Both the position numbers and the translations under genes were made by a program. A stretch of 64,000 bases of DNA, taken from positions 620,001 through 684,000 of the forward strand of contig NZ_CP091244.1 of the NCBI RefSeq assembly GCF_021650935.1, given 5' to 3'. Positions 54,643-62,483 of the stretch are shown here, in pieces. Source of the DNA: Thiothrix winogradskyi. GTDB lineage: Bacteria > Pseudomonadota > Gammaproteobacteria > Thiotrichales > Thiotrichaceae. Within the stretch, counting starts at the first letter, position 1. Each line of letters starts with the position of its first letter. A model generated the notes under the pieces. It was not told the DNA's origin, did not search any database, and saw only the letters and a list, made by a program, of their open reading frames with translations.

Positions 54643-55392
54643 TTAGTTAACCAGTGTATCCATCAGGTCAATCATAAATTCGGTATCTTCCTGTTCCTGT
54701 ATTTCCCAGCCTTGTAAACCCATGCTCTCTAAGACACCTTTGCCTTTAGGGTCGGTACTCATGGCTGGCAAAATACGGCGTAATTGCTCATGCTGTTCCT
54801 GCAAGCTTGGGCTTGCCAATAACACATGGCGAATCACGTGTATTTCACTGCGAATCAATTCGCGTAACTGACGCTGAATCATCCCGGAAAGCGTTTCAAA
54901 CGCATCCCGCAGAAAAAATCCAACATCCGCCTTGCCTTGCAACAAGCGTTTAGCCACTAACACATAGGTATCCACCGTGTGTGTCTGAACATTTTGCGCC
55001 GACAAATCCGCAGGCTCTAACATAATCATGGCAATCAGGTTCACATCCGGGTCATCGGTTGACGCAATGCGAATACCGGGTGCTAAATCCTCAATACGCT
55101 TTACTGGCGAATCAGCCGCCACCGCAATAATCGCCTCATCCGATTTGTGCAAGGGCGTCGCAATGGCAGTAAAGCCTTTTTCCCGCACCAACATCGCTGC
55201 ATCAAAGGGGTTGGCGTAAATCAGGTCGATCCCATCGTCCTGAATCACTGCACGCTGGCTGGCGAAGTCATCAAATAAATCCACATGGATAGGCACACCC
55301 AACTGGCGTTGCAACCATGTATTAAAAATATACCAACCTGCAATTTGGGCTGGTGGAAAGTCTGGGCTGACAGTCAGGACATAGGGCTTCAC
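54643..55392 (-). CDS. PhnD-like substrate-binding protein without a signal peptide
   Basis: The 249-residue protein has the PhnD/periplasmic-binding fold pattern (DLIYANPFDAAML, FFLRDAFETL). It lacks any signal peptide or lipobox, so it should stay in the cytoplasm, unlike normal transporter partners. No permease or ATPase is adjacent. The start is GTG at 55392, with GGAGG about 7 bases upstream, and only one base after the PAS gene stop. It may have become a ligand sensor in the signalling operon, which is inference. Confidence 0.75.
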   Translation of the reverse strand: MKPYVLTVSPDFPPAQIAGWYIFNTWLQRQLGVPIHVDLFDDFASQRAVIQDDGIDLIYANPFDAAMLVREKGFTAIATPLHKSDEAIIAVAADSPVKRIEDLAPGIRIASTDDPDVNLIAMIMLEPADLSAQNVQTHTVDTYVLVAKRLLQGKADVGFFLRDAFETLSGMIQRQLRELIRSEIHVIRHVLLASPSLQEQHEQLRRILPAMSTDPKGKGVLESMGLQGWEIQEQEDTEFMIDLMDTLVN

Positions 55393-55393
55393 T

Positions 55394-55879
55394 TCAGACC
55401 TCCGCTTGCTTTAATTGGGCGTAATACGCAATGCAGGCTTCGACCTGGGTGCGCGAGGGCTTACGCCTTACCGAGGTGCAACTGATTGGATTACCAGCCC
55501 GCACATTGAGGATAATGGTGGCATATACCCAGTAGTAGCGCCCATCCTTGCATAAATTTTTAACATAACCATGCCATTTCTCACCCCGCGCCACCGTTTC
55601 CCACGCATCCTTAAAAATGGCTTTCGGCATATCAGGATGGCGCAGAATATAGTGTGGCTGTCCGAGCAATTCCGCCTCAGTATAACCAGACATTTCCACA
55701 AATGCATGATTACAATGGGTAATAATGCCACGCAGATCCGTGCGCGAAACAATTAGCTTACCTTCTGGAAAAGGAATTTCCTCATCTTTAACCAAAACAC
55801 GGCGCGAAGCACCATCGTAATAGCATAACCGATGCTCGGTATACGGCTCCCTTACATCCTTGTTTGTCATATCTTCCAT
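55394..55879 (-). CDS. Single PAS domain protein
   Basis: The 161-residue soluble protein contains one PAS fold (about 40-140): ITHCNHAFVEMSGYTEAELLGQPHYILRHPDMP, WHGYVKNLCKDGRYYWVYATI. The HCNHAF and GRYYWV elements resemble Aer-type PAS domains that bind FAD, but cofactor binding cannot be proved. There is no output domain, so it must signal by protein contact, perhaps with the PhnD-like protein whose gene follows by one base. Confidence 0.85.
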   Translation of the reverse strand: MEDMTNKDVREPYTEHRLCYYDGASRRVLVKDEEIPFPEGKLIVSRTDLRGIITHCNHAFVEMSGYTEAELLGQPHYILRHPDMPKAIFKDAWETVARGEKWHGYVKNLCKDGRYYWVYATIILNVRAGNPISCTSVRRKPSRTQVEACIAYYAQLKQAEV

Positions 55880-55982
55880 CGCATCACTCCTTGTTGGCTT
55901 CCCACAGCCTAGGACAGTGTGGCTGCAAACCGTCAGGCACTGATTGAGACAACTTTATTATTATGGCGTTGAGATTAGCTAT

Positions 55983-56345
55983 TTAGATAATTTTGGCAAT
56001 ATTCTCAGCGGCACGTTTTACATCCAAGAAAATCAAGCCAAGACGCGCATTAGGTTTTGCCAATACAGTCACTACCGCCTCATTGCCCGCATGGGTCATC
56101 AGGATATAGCCTCTAGCACCTTTGATCAGCACCTGCTCCAGCGCACCACGTGCCAACTCTTCCGCAGTCCGGTCACCCAGTGACAACATCGCGGCACTCA
56201 TCGCCCCGACCCGGTCTTCATCCATACCACCCGGCAACATGGAAGCCATCATCAAGCCATCCGTAGACAACACCGCAGACGCTTCAATGTCCGCAGACGA
56301 ACCGTTTAGGTCACTAAGAATGGAGTTCAGCATTTCAGAGCGCAT
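55983..56345 (-). CDS. Roadblock/LC7 domain protein (MglB-like)
   Basis: The 120-residue protein is a single roadblock fold: LNSILSDLNGSSADIEASAVLSTDGL, DEDRVGAMSAAMLSLGDRTAEELARGALEQVLIKGARGYILM, then VVTVLAKPNARLG. In MglB-type proteins such dimers act as GTPase-activating or scaffold partners of Ras-like GTPases. AGGAG 8 bases before the ATG at 56345 fixes the start. A GTPase is encoded two genes upstream in the same operon. Confidence 0.88.
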   Translation of the reverse strand: MRSEMLNSILSDLNGSSADIEASAVLSTDGLMMASMLPGGMDEDRVGAMSAAMLSLGDRTAEELARGALEQVLIKGARGYILMTHAGNEAVVTVLAKPNARLGLIFLDVKRAAENIAKII

Positions 56346-56383
56346 GTCGTTTTTCTCCTTGGTTATCAATAGTTAATTTCAAG

Positions 56384-57031
56384 TTATACAGGTATTTCAG
56401 TATTGCCGTAACGCATTTCCAGCGCCCACACCAACCGTTTGAAATCAGGCTGGTTGAATTGGGGAATGCCGCCAATAATCAGGGTAAAACGGTTTTGACC
56501 AATGTACAGCGGCCAAAAACCCACCTCACTGTTACCACTTGCATCCACCAGCCCCCACGCCCGTTGGCGATAGCCTAGATTGCCGTGTAACAATTCTTTA
56601 TGACGCGTATACACCGCCGTCAAGTTAGCACTCAATGCCGCCAGCTCTTCCGCTGCCTCATGGGTAAAACCGGCACTGCCCAGATACAGCCCCCGGCTTT
56701 CTGCCAAAATCGCCTTGCCTTCGTCAGAAAGGGTACGCAGCAACTTGGGCAATAGGCGTTCCAAGGTTTCTTCCGGGGCAGATTCACTTTGCTCCTGCCC
56801 CAGAATCATCCCGGCTTCCTGCATCCAGTGGACAAACTCCAACGCCCGCTTCTTCTTGTAACCACTTAGCTCACAGGCAACATCGACCGTAAACAGGGGG
56901 GTAGTCGCCTCCTGAAACAAACGGTGCAAAAACAAGCGCCCCGGTTCAGCAGCACTGTCCTGCACCGCATAATAAGTACCCGCTGGGGTAACACCCAGAT
57001 GCAAGTTTTCTGTGAGTATGTATTCGCTCAT
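56384..57031 (-). CDS. Protein with winged-helix-like and degenerate roadblock-like regions
   Basis: The 215-residue protein is not a named family to me. Residues about 30-75 (LFTVDVACELSGYKKKRALEFVHWMQEAGMI) look like a small helix-turn-helix. Residues about 105-210 resemble a roadblock fold (ESRGLYLGSAGFTHEAAEELAALSANL, then GFWPLYIGQNRFTLIIGG). Its ATG overlaps the GTPase stop as TGATG. A roadblock and an HTH-like protein beside a GTPase recalls the conservon (cvn) sets of actinobacteria, though the resemblance is by layout. Confidence 0.55.
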   Translation of the reverse strand: MSEYILTENLHLGVTPAGTYYAVQDSAAEPGRLFLHRLFQEATTPLFTVDVACELSGYKKKRALEFVHWMQEAGMILGQEQSESAPEETLERLLPKLLRTLSDEGKAILAESRGLYLGSAGFTHEAAEELAALSANLTAVYTRHKELLHGNLGYRQRAWGLVDASGNSEVGFWPLYIGQNRFTLIIGGIPQFNQPDFKRLVWALEMRYGNTEIPV

Positions 57032-57576
57032 CAGTTAGTTACTCCCGGATCCAGTGAAAACAACAGCGCCTGAATCAGCATGGTGACATCTTTGTGGCTG
57101 CGGGCATCCACCTCAAATACCGGTGCCTGCAATGACAAGGACTCCAGATAGCGCCGATACTCGACTAAACCCGGCTTGCGGTGTAAATCCATGCGCGTCA
57201 CCCCGACCACCATTTGCTGCTTTTCGATAAAGTCACGGAAAGCATTGGTATAGAAGCGGATGTCCTGAAACGGATCCTTGCGGGTATTATCCAATAACAA
57301 GATCAAACCGATCCCGCCTTTGGTAAGAATATCCCACATGAAATCAAAACGTTCCTGACCGGGCGTGCCATACAAATGCACACGCTCGTTTTCACTTAAC
57401 CGAATCAAGCCATAGTCCATTGCCACTGTGGTTTGTGGCTTGCGACTTTTAGTCATGTCCGAAGCATACTCGTCGGTCGCAATCGGTTTTATATCACTGA
57501 TGGCAGCAATAGCAGTGGTTTTGCCTGCACCAACAGGGCCAGTAAAAATAATTTTGCGGTTGATCATGCTACTCAT
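57031..57576 (-). CDS. Ras-like small GTPase (MglA/CvnD-like)
   Basis: The 181-residue protein has the P-loop GPVGAGKTT (about residues 13-21), switch-region threonine in PQTTVAMDYG, the DxxG-type motif LYGTPGQERF, and the later GVTRMD (the base-specificity NKxD motif changed to TRMD). It is a soluble bacterial small GTPase, of the type that sets cell polarity in MglA systems. It overlaps the next gene and follows the previous one by 4 bases. ATG at 57567 is an alternative start. Confidence 0.88.
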   Translation of the reverse strand: MSSMINRKIIFTGPVGAGKTTAIAAISDIKPIATDEYASDMTKSRKPQTTVAMDYGLIRLSENERVHLYGTPGQERFDFMWDILTKGGIGLILLLDNTRKDPFQDIRFYTNAFRDFIEKQQMVVGVTRMDLHRKPGLVEYRRYLESLSLQAPVFEVDARSHKDVTMLIQALLFSLDPGVTN

Positions 57577-57580
57577 AAAG

Positions 57581-58948
57581 CTATTTCGTTCCCCCTCCCA
57601 ACAAACGCTTCAACAAGCGCGAGAAGAAGCCACGACTTTCTTGCTTGGGCTTCTCTTTTTCCCGACTTTTGAGTTTGTTCTGATCCATTTCAAACAAGTT
57701 AAGTGCATTGGCTGCCGTGTGGAACGCAAATACATAGCGTTGCGGAATAGCCAAAGCGCTAGCAATATCCAGTGGGCTTGCCGGACGTTGGTTCCACAAA
57801 GCAGCGATACGCATGATATGGGGGAATTGCTCAAGGCGTGTCAGGTTGGGCCAGTATTTCAGGGAAATTTTCTGCTCAATCTCAACACCACGCCCCAAGC
57901 GACCTCGCGCAGTCAGCAAGCTGCCAACCCACACAAAGGCTTCCAAATCCAACAAGGCATCGGCATCATGCGAGGCTTGCTGCTCCAAGCGTTCGAGTTC
58001 CGCACTGTTGGGTATATGTAGCGCAAACTGCCCCGCTTGTACGGGATTATTGCACAAGACGCGGAATTCTTCTGACCGGGTGTCCAATGTGCAATAAGCA
58101 AGCCCCTGCTGCGGCATCAACAAGGCGTAATCTTTTGCTGATAATTTGAGGTATACGGTTTGCTGTGACTCTTTAGCAACCCGCATCGCCTCCAAAACCG
58201 TACTCAACAGGTAATTTTCAGGGGTAAACAATGCCACCTCTGCCACTGACTGTACGTCATCTTGTTCACCACACAGCGCTTTCCAGCGGCTTTCCGCCTC
58301 CTCTTGGGATAATGAATCATCAACAGGACGGTCGACTTCTTCCAAGGGAATATCGGCTTCTGCCGGGTCAAATACACGGGTGGGAATGTCCGCTACCGGT
58401 GCTGGCATAGGAGGCGGCACGTCCTCTGCCACATCCTCTTCATCGGGCAAGTTAATTACCAGCGAGCGAAGCTTTCTGTCAGGCCGCTCAGCATGTGCCG
58501 GTATCCCAAACGGTTGCGGAAGGTCGCGAAAATGTGCTTCCGCGTGCTGCACCAGTGGCTTTTCAGCAGAGGCGGCAGCATTCACCAGCGGGCGCTGCGA
58601 CTTATGACCCTCTGACTCCAGACTAGCCACTAACTCATGCACCCGATCAGCCGCATCGGTTAAGGCGCGTGACGTTAACGGTTTGGGAATCCAGATACAA
58701 TTCGGTAACTCAGCGGGGTGTACCGACAAAATAATACCGGGTTTATGTAAAGCCGCCCGTTGTTGCCAGTCTTCCTTGGCATCCGGGTGGTCGTGATCCA
58801 GAATAAAGGCATCTGCCTCGGCTTCTGGCACAACCCGAAATAAATTACGCCCAGCACCTGAGAAAAAAAACTCAAGTATCGCCCGGTTGTGCGGGCTAAT
58901 CGCCAGCAGCGCAACTTTCAAAGGGCCTGTTTTAGAATGTTTCAGCAT
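57581..58948 (-). CDS. Protein with pseudo-receiver N-terminus and amphipathic tail
   Basis: The 455-residue protein begins like a receiver domain (LKVALLAISPHNRAILEFFF, then VPEAEADAFILDHDHP), but lacks a clear phospho-acceptor signature and the acidic pair, so it is likely a pseudo-receiver. A Pro/Glu-rich linker follows. The middle and C-terminal domains (about 230-430) match no family I know. The end, RGFFSRLLKRLLGG, could form a basic amphipathic helix that binds membranes. It sits directly before the GTPase gene and is a good candidate for its membrane partner or effector. Confidence 0.6.
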   Translation of the reverse strand: MLKHSKTGPLKVALLAISPHNRAILEFFFSGAGRNLFRVVPEAEADAFILDHDHPDAKEDWQQRAALHKPGIILSVHPAELPNCIWIPKPLTSRALTDAADRVHELVASLESEGHKSQRPLVNAAASAEKPLVQHAEAHFRDLPQPFGIPAHAERPDRKLRSLVINLPDEEDVAEDVPPPMPAPVADIPTRVFDPAEADIPLEEVDRPVDDSLSQEEAESRWKALCGEQDDVQSVAEVALFTPENYLLSTVLEAMRVAKESQQTVYLKLSAKDYALLMPQQGLAYCTLDTRSEEFRVLCNNPVQAGQFALHIPNSAELERLEQQASHDADALLDLEAFVWVGSLLTARGRLGRGVEIEQKISLKYWPNLTRLEQFPHIMRIAALWNQRPASPLDIASALAIPQRYVFAFHTAANALNLFEMDQNKLKSREKEKPKQESRGFFSRLLKRLLGGGTK

Positions 58949-58975
58949 AAATCCAGCCTGCTTATCGTTATTTTT

Positions 58976-59692
58976 TTACCATTGTTCGGATTCCTGCTGC
59001 TTCTCCAGCCACAGGGCAGAAACCTCACGCCCTGCATCCTGCATCTGCTTAATCATGGTATCCAGCCCATCCTTGCTGCGCGTGTACTGATAAATGTTCA
59101 CAAGCTCCTGCTCCATTGCCTCGTCGGTGTTGCCTGCGAGAACTTCGACCTCTAACAACTCGCGGGCAGTATCAATCTGACCATACTCCAAACAAGCAAA
59201 AACTTCCTCCATCACATTGGAATATTGCGCGGTTTCCTGCCAACGTTCAAAAGTAAGCAGCTTAACCACCGAAGTTTCCTGCCCCGTGGATAAGACAGAA
59301 CCTTCCCGCCACTGTTGATGATCACCAAGTTCCGCAGAAGTCGTCAACCATTGCTGGAAAAACAGCTCATCTTGCCGACTCAAGTCATCTTTCACTAAGT
59401 TGAATAAACGTTCACGCAATAACGAACCCGCATTACCCAAGGACAGAAACAAGTCCTGGAGGCTACCAGCCAAACGGCTACGCAACGTCTCGTGTTGTGC
59501 CAACAAAATGCGTTGTGTATGCGCCCGCAAATCCTGCGGGTAGCGGCGGACATGGTGAGACAGAAACCGCCATACGCCTAACAGGTCATGGTGCTGATGC
59601 AACCGTAGCTGACGCTCAGACGCAAGACTGAAGATCAAGGGCAATTCCGGCGGGGGCTGGGCTTTCCCGCTGCGCAACAATTTTCCTAACAT
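58976..59692 (-). CDS. Helical protein of unknown function, first gene of the GTPase operon
   Basis: The 238-residue protein is soluble, mostly helical and rich in Leu, Gln and His. No motif was recognised. ATG at 59692 is the first start after the divergent region, and the next gene begins 27 bases after its stop. Its position suggests it works with the pseudo-receiver protein and GTPase. Confidence 0.6.
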   Translation of the reverse strand: MLGKLLRSGKAQPPPELPLIFSLASERQLRLHQHHDLLGVWRFLSHHVRRYPQDLRAHTQRILLAQHETLRSRLAGSLQDLFLSLGNAGSLLRERLFNLVKDDLSRQDELFFQQWLTTSAELGDHQQWREGSVLSTGQETSVVKLLTFERWQETAQYSNVMEEVFACLEYGQIDTARELLEVEVLAGNTDEAMEQELVNIYQYTRSKDGLDTMIKQMQDAGREVSALWLEKQQESEQW

Positions 59693-59835
59693 AATTTCAA
59701 GGTCACACCAAACACTCGATAGCGGTTTATAGTATATTCTATCCGAATACTAGAAGACATTTTAATCATAGTCTACAAACAGCAGGGAAACATGCTTTTT
59801 CTGATCAAAGGTGAAGTTCTCTATTGGGATGATGC

Positions 59836-59844
59836 TGTTACAAT
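59836..59844 (+). promoter_or_regulatory. Extended -10 promoter before the membrane coiled-coil gene
   Basis: TGT-TACAAT at 59836-59844 fits an extended -10. It lies 37 bases before the ATG at 59881, whose own site is GAGG. The divergent operon starting at 59692 must use another promoter in the same 190-base gap, and none was located with confidence. Confidence 0.5.
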
Positions 59845-59880
59845 AGAGCCGCCTAGTGATTTAAGGGCAAGAGGACGCCG

Positions 59881-60276
59881 ATGTTTTATCTAACCATACA
59901 AATTGCTTTCTTATTAGCCTTAGCTATTGTGAGCGGACTAGCCATCGGGTGGTGGGCTGGCAGTAAAACGGCTCAATCACGCACACTGGCTCAAGAAACA
60001 GCCGACAACCCTTTTGAGGCACGGTTTCGTCTGGAACAATGCCATCGGGACAATGCCACGTTGCGCCGTGACCTGAAAGAAGCAGAAGAACGCACGGAAA
60101 AACTAACTGCTCGCCTCGAAAACAGTACACAACAGGATAATGATGTGCTGGAACGCCTGGAAACCTATGAAATTCGGCTACAAGCCTTGCTGGAAGACTT
60201 GCAAATGCGTGATGATACCATTGCCGTATTGGAAAATGAGCTGGAACAAATGCGGGCGCGTAGTAATAACACATGA
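59881..60276 (+). CDS. Small membrane-anchored coiled-coil protein
   Basis: The 131-residue protein has one N-terminal membrane segment (FYLTIQIAFLLALAIVSGLAIGWW) followed by a nearly continuous coiled coil. Its start resembles the protein at 52031, which carries an HHH domain in addition. The two could form related membrane scaffolds. It is divergent from the GTPase operon and 75 bases before the bactofilin gene. Confidence 0.7.
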   Translation: MFYLTIQIAFLLALAIVSGLAIGWWAGSKTAQSRTLAQETADNPFEARFRLEQCHRDNATLRRDLKEAEERTEKLTARLENSTQQDNDVLERLETYEIRLQALLEDLQMRDDTIAVLENELEQMRARSNNT

Positions 60277-60351
60277 TGTTTCGCCAGACACCTGCTAGTA
60301 TCCTTGACCTAATTACTTTGTTTTGACGAACTCAATAAATAAGACAAATAC

Positions 60352-60714
60352 ATGACAACCAGAAACACCTCTTCAGCCTCGCTGCTTGAAAAAGACCTGG
60401 AAATTGTTGGCAACATTGCCTTTCAAAATAATTTATACATTCACGGAAAAGTGAATGGCAATATCGCTGCCCCTATGGATTCGCGTGCTGCCTTGTATAT
60501 TCAGGGAGATAGCGAAGTGACAGGGGAAATACGTGCGCCACTCATTATTGTTTCGGGTACTATATCCGGCGATATATTTGCTTCGCGCCGTATTTCCTTA
60601 AAATCCACCGCCAAGATTAATGGCAATATTCACTACGTGGAAATACAGATGGACGAAGGTGCCGAAGTTAACGGTGTACTTACCAGCGTGAACAGTATTT
60701 CTGATGATCAATAA
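60352..60714 (+). CDS. Bactofilin
   Basis: The 120-residue protein has the bactofilin beta-helix: GNIAFQNNLYIHGKVNGNI, IQGDSEVTGEI, ISGDIFASRRISLKSTAKINGNI, and flexible ends. Bactofilins polymerise without nucleotide into filaments that support cell shape or place polar proteins. In Myxococcus a bactofilin scaffold positions polarity machinery, so its place beside a GTPase/FimV operon is suggestive. Confidence 0.92.
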   Translation: MTTRNTSSASLLEKDLEIVGNIAFQNNLYIHGKVNGNIAAPMDSRAALYIQGDSEVTGEIRAPLIIVSGTISGDIFASRRISLKSTAKINGNIHYVEIQMDEGAEVNGVLTSVNSISDDQ

Positions 60715-60759
60715 GCAACCATCACTATTTTATTAAAAACTTATACAGAAAGTTTAAAA

Positions 60760-60860
60760 CAGTGCTACGCTTAGCATCGTAGGAATACCCGTTAAAGGGA
60801 AGCAAGGATTGCTCGTATAGACCTGTGGCCTTCCAGGAAACATGAAGGCTACGAGTGTTA
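60760..60860 (+). promoter_or_regulatory. Structured leader region before the lipoprotein gene
   Basis: Several stems are visible: CTACG/CGTAG near 60765-60782, GCCTTC (60828-60833) with GAAGGC (60844-60849), and CTCGTA (60812-60817) with TACGAG (60850-60855) enclosing it. No T-run follows. It could be a 5' leader of the gene at 60925 or a small RNA. No known class was recognised. Confidence 0.3.
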
Positions 60861-60924
60861 GGTTTGCATCTTATGCGACCATCACTTACTATTTTTCAAA
60901 GTCAACTTTTGTGGAGATAAAACA

Positions 60925-61143
60925 ATGACTCAATATCGTCTGCTGATTGCTGCTCTGCTGGCTGCATTTGCTCTGACCGCTTGCGGCGAAAAACCTGCTG
61001 AAGCACCTAAAGCGGCTGCACCTGCTGCACAACAAGGCATGAGTGGCATGTCTGGTATGGGCGGCATGTCTGGTCAAGCAGCACCTGCTGCTGAGCAAGC
61101 TGCACCTGCTGCACCTGCTACTGCACCTGCTGCACCAAAGTGA
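60925..61143 (+). CDS. Small Ala/Pro-rich lipoprotein
   Basis: The 72-residue precursor has a lipoprotein signal with the lipobox LTAC, giving lipidated Cys20. The mature part is low-complexity: GMSGMSGMGGMSG in the middle and Ala/Pro repeats (encoded by recurring GCACCTGCT units) at both sides. It should be attached to the inner or outer membrane. Function is unknown. A terminator follows. Confidence 0.75.
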   Translation: MTQYRLLIAALLAAFALTACGEKPAEAPKAAAPAAQQGMSGMSGMGGMSGQAAPAAEQAAPAAPATAPAAPK

Positions 61144-61170
61144 TCACAGGCCGTTAGGCTGTTGAATACG

Positions 61171-61203
61171 AAACAGGGTGGATTTTTCCACCCTGTTTTA
61201 TTT
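61171..61203 (+). terminator. Intrinsic terminator after the lipoprotein gene
   Basis: AAACAGGGTGG (61171-61181) pairs with CCACCCTGTTT (61188-61198), followed by TTATTTT. It is a strong plus-strand terminator. Confidence 0.9.
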
Positions 61204-61261
61204 TGTGGGTACTCTTTCGTCTGGCATAATTAGCTTCTGTTCTTTAGGCAAGCCACTACCC

Positions 61262-61579
61262 ATGAGTTACTACCAACACCACGTCTTTTTCTGCACCAAT
61301 CAACGCGCTGATGGCGAATCTTGCTGTGCGCAGTTTGATGCTCAAGCCATGCGCGATTACGCCAAGCAGCGCACCAAACACTTAGGCTTACACAAAGACG
61401 GTAAATCCCGTATCAATTCTGCTGGCTGCCTGAACCGTTGTGCCGAAGGGCCGGTCATCGTCGTTTACCCCGAAGCCATTTGGTATACCTACATCGACAA
61501 AGATGATATTGATGAAATCATCGAAAGCCACTTGCAGCAAGGTAAACCCGTCGAACGTTTAATGCTCGACCCGCCATGA
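61262..61579 (+). CDS. Thioredoxin-like (2Fe-2S) ferredoxin
   Basis: The 105-residue protein has Cys11, Cys21/22, Cys56 and Cys60 (FFCTNQ, ESCC, GCLNRC), the pattern of thioredoxin-like [2Fe-2S] ferredoxins. It should be a soluble electron carrier of unknown partner. ATG at 61262 begins the family region; the open frame extends 28 codons upstream across the terminator and is not credible there. Its stop overlaps the ubiA start. Confidence 0.88.
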   Translation: MSYYQHHVFFCTNQRADGESCCAQFDAQAMRDYAKQRTKHLGLHKDGKSRINSAGCLNRCAEGPVIVVYPEAIWYTYIDKDDIDEIIESHLQQGKPVERLMLDPP

Positions 61580-62433
61580 TGGATAAGTTGCGGCACTATG
61601 CCCACTTGGTGCGGCTTGACCGTCCGATTGGTATTTATTTGTTGCTCTGGCCTACCTTGTGGGCGCTGTGGATAGCCGCTGAAGGTGTGCCCGACTTCTT
61701 AGTGTTGCTGGTATTTATTGCTGGCGTGGTGCTGATGCGTTCGGCGGGTTGCGCTATCAATGATTATGCTGACCGTGAGGTTGACCCACACGTTGCCCGT
61801 ACCAAAACCCGTCCCTTGGCGGCTGGGCACATTACCCCGCGCGAAGCCTTGGGCGTGTTTGCGGTGTTGGGGTTAGTCGCCTTCGCTTTGGTGTTATTGC
61901 TGAATGGGTTGACCATTGCACTCTCGGTGGTGGCGGTATTATTGGCGGCTACCTACCCGTTTATGAAACGCTTCCATCATTTACCGCAAGTGCATCTGGG
62001 GGCAGCGTTCGCGTGGGCAATTCCGATGGCGTTTACCGCCGTGACGGGCGTATTACCGCCCGCAGTGGCGTGGTTGCTGTTTCTGGCAACCGTACTGTGG
62101 ACAACCGCCTACGACACTATGTACGCGATGTGTGACCGTGAGGATGACGTGAAAATTGGGGTTAAATCCAGCGCAATTTTATTCGGGCAACACGACCGTT
62201 TGATCATTGGCATCTTGCAACTACTCATGCTGGCGTTGCTGATTACCGTTGGCATTCTCAGTGGACGCGGGTCTTGGTATTGGCTGGGGCTACTGGTGGC
62301 TGCAATGCTCTCGGTCTATCAGCAATGGTTGATTCGTGAGCGCGAACCGCAACCGAGTTTACAAGCGTTTCTGAATAACCATTGGTTAGGCATGGCAGTC
62401 TTTGCGGGGATTGCAGCCGATTATGCTTTCTGA
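61576..62433 (+). CDS. ubiA: 4-hydroxybenzoate octaprenyltransferase UbiA
   Basis: The 285-residue protein has eight or nine membrane segments and both prenyl-diphosphate/metal motifs, NDYADREVD and DREDDVKIG. LVRLDRPIGIYLLLWPTLWAL is typical of UbiA. It prenylates 4-hydroxybenzoate in ubiquinone synthesis at the inner membrane. The ATG at 61576 overlaps the ferredoxin stop; a second ATG follows directly. Confidence 0.95.
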   Translation: MMDKLRHYAHLVRLDRPIGIYLLLWPTLWALWIAAEGVPDFLVLLVFIAGVVLMRSAGCAINDYADREVDPHVARTKTRPLAAGHITPREALGVFAVLGLVAFALVLLLNGLTIALSVVAVLLAATYPFMKRFHHLPQVHLGAAFAWAIPMAFTAVTGVLPPAVAWLLFLATVLWTTAYDTMYAMCDREDDVKIGVKSSAILFGQHDRLIIGILQLLMLALLITVGILSGRGSWYWLGLLVAAMLSVYQQWLIREREPQPSLQAFLNNHWLGMAVFAGIAADYAF

Positions 62434-62483
62434 AGCAGATTCCGCTACAATTGGCGGCTTTATGACACTCTTGAGCTTGCATT

